A program made the translations under genes and the position numbers. The notes below the pieces were generated by a model. That model was not told the origin of the DNA. It saw only the letters and a program-made list of their open reading frames with translations, and did not search any database. From Enterocloster bolteae (GTDB lineage Bacteria > Bacillota > Clostridia > Lachnospirales > Lachnospiraceae), in NCBI RefSeq assembly GCF_002234575.2, contig NZ_CP022464.2:2542001-2606000 (forward strand): 64,000 bases of DNA, written 5' to 3'. This document shows positions 63,002 to 64,000 of this stretch, one piece after another; position 1 is the stretch's first letter, and each line of letters opens with the position of its first letter.

Positions 63002-63030
63002 TTGACAATCTTTCCCCATAAAGCTACAAT
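63002..63030 (+). promoter_or_regulatory. Promoter of the aminotransferase gene
   Basis: A perfect TTGACA at 63002-63007 and TACAAT at 63025-63030 with a 17-bp spacer, 77 bp before the ATG. Confidence 0.75.
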
Positions 63031-63107
63031 CATATCAACAGATGGACCAACTAGTATATGTAAAATAAAGTAAGGTACGCCGTCAGGGAGAAAGAGAGGA
63101 CATAAGT

Positions 63108-64000
63108 ATGATATCAGAGAAAATGAAACCATTGGTCAATAACAATTCCGCCATCCGCGCCATGTTTGAGGAGGGTAAGCGTCTGGCCGCCATCCACGGT
63201 GCGGAGAATGTGTATGATTTCAGTCTGGGCAACCCCAATGTGCCGGCTCCGGCGGAGGTGAACCAGGCAGTCTGTGATATCCTGAAGGAAGAAGAGTCCA
63301 CCTATGTCCATGGTTATATGAGCAACGCAGGCTATGAGGATGTAAGGCAGGCCGTGGCTGAATCCTTAAATAAGCGCTTCGGCACGCAGCTTCACCAGAA
63401 TAACATTCTGATGACAGTGGGGGCTGCCAGCGGCCTGAATGTGATTTTAAAGACATTGCTGAACCCGGGGGATGAGGTAATTGCATTTGCTCCCTATTTT
63501 GTGGAGTACGGCAACTATGTCCGTAATTACGACGGAAATCTGGTGGTCATTTCACCGGACACAACGGATTTTGAGCCTAATCTGGCAGAGTTTGAGCAGA
63601 AGATTAATGAAAAGACCAAGGCGGTTATCATCAATACCCCCAATAACCCTACCGGAGTGGTATACTCCCTGGAAACCCTTACAAAAATGGCTGACATCAT
63701 GAGGGCTAAAGAAAAGGAACTGGGGACAACCATTGTGCTGCTGTCAGACGAACCTTACAGGGAACTGGCTTATGACGGCGTGGATGTGCCCTATGTGACG
63801 AATGTTTATGACAACACCGTTATCTGCTACTCTTACAGCAAGTCTTTGTCCCTGCCGGGAGAGCGGATTGGCTATCTTGTGATTCCCGATGCATTAAAGG
63901 ACAGCGGTGAAGTGTTCAATGCAGCGACCATTGCGAACCGTGTGCTGGGCTGTGTCAATGCTCCGTCCCTGATGCAGAGAGTCATCCTGCGCTGCCTGGA
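63108..64000 (+). CDS. PLP-dependent aminotransferase, fold type I, 3'-truncated
   Basis: The frame is open from the ATG at 63108 to the window end (297 codons). The sequence is an aspartate-aminotransferase-like enzyme: SLGNPNVPAP, the PLP phosphate site VGAASGLNVIL, NTPNNPTGVVY with the Asn ligand, LSDEPYREL with the Asp that pairs with the cofactor ring, and SYSKSLSLPGERIGY with the Schiff-base Lys. The specific amino acid substrate cannot be told. GAGAGGA lies about seven bases before the start. Confidence 0.9.
   Translation, partial: MISEKMKPLVNNNSAIRAMFEEGKRLAAIHGAENVYDFSLGNPNVPAPAEVNQAVCDILKEEESTYVHGYMSNAGYEDVRQAVAESLNKRFGTQLHQNNILMTVGAASGLNVILKTLLNPGDEVIAFAPYFVEYGNYVRNYDGNLVVISPDTTDFEPNLAEFEQKINEKTKAVIINTPNNPTGVVYSLETLTKMADIMRAKEKELGTTIVLLSDEPYRELAYDGVDVPYVTNVYDNTVICYSYSKSLSLPGERIGYLVIPDALKDSGEVFNAATIANRVLGCVNAPSLMQRVILRCL

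Overview
The window looks like a chromosomal segment of a Gram-positive, spore-forming gut clostridium of the Lachnospiraceae, most like the Enterocloster (Clostridium bolteae/clostridioforme) group. This is inferred from the roughly 50% GC content, strong AGGAGG ribosome sites with frequent GTG/TTG starts, a six-gene Rnf complex, a YlmC/YmxH sporulation protein, a SleB-like hydrolase and the mix of Firmicute families. No rRNA, tRNA, CRISPR array, transposase or prophage gene is visible. Nearly all genes are intact; the first (coaBC) and last (aminotransferase) run off the window.

Layout. 1-0.9 kb: end of coaBC. 1.2-7.3 kb: complete ribose operon rbsRKDACB with a good promoter, a LacI-type operator on the start site, and further operator/cre-like palindromes inside rbsR and rbsD. 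7.3-8.6 kb: convergent DUF1266 lipoprotein. 8.8-13.9 kb: prfC, a 94-bp tandem repeat, a YqeY protein, a PepV-like dipeptidase and an unrecognised basic coiled-coil protein. 13.9-17.2 kb: methionine ABC transporter metNIQ, preceded by a 30-residue peptide gene with ten Met codons and an intrinsic terminator. This looks like a ribosome-mediated attenuator that senses methionine and is the most interesting feature of the window. 17.3-24.8 kb: housekeeping genes (DUF4190-like protein, ylmC, aroD, nrdR, yqeG-like phosphatase, fused aroE-aroK, efp, argS). 24.8-29.2 kb: SNF2-family helicase, Fe-S flavoprotein-like reductase and a repeat-built coiled-coil protein.

29.4-33.6 kb: MarR regulator with a palindromic operator and a heterodimeric ABC exporter. 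33.7-38.9 kb: rnfCDGEAB, the ferredoxin:NAD+ ion-pumping complex. 39-44.4 kb: Na+/solute symporter, SleB-like wall hydrolase, YhcH-family protein and ATP-dependent PEP carboxykinase. 44.6-47.8 kb: DUF4349 lipoprotein and a stand-alone OLD-family ATPase/TOPRIM protein. 47.9-52.1 kb: cstA with a LytS/LytTR two-component system; two LytTR-type direct repeats lie upstream of the cstA promoter. 52.1-56 kb: YtrA-type GntR regulator with an inverted-repeat operator, ABC ATPase and large permease. 56.1-64 kb: serine dehydratase sdaAB/sdaAA, DeoR regulator with repeated ATTGCGAA boxes, an MFS-PHP-AGCS cluster, and the start of an aminotransferase.

Together the genes describe a fermentative amino-acid and sugar user. 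Ribose, serine, alanine, methionine and pyruvate/peptide uptake feed pyruvate and PEP metabolism (PckA), and reduced ferredoxin is used for energy conservation by Rnf. Much of the interest lies in local regulation: operators, an attenuator and a two-component target site can be read directly next to the genes they probably control.
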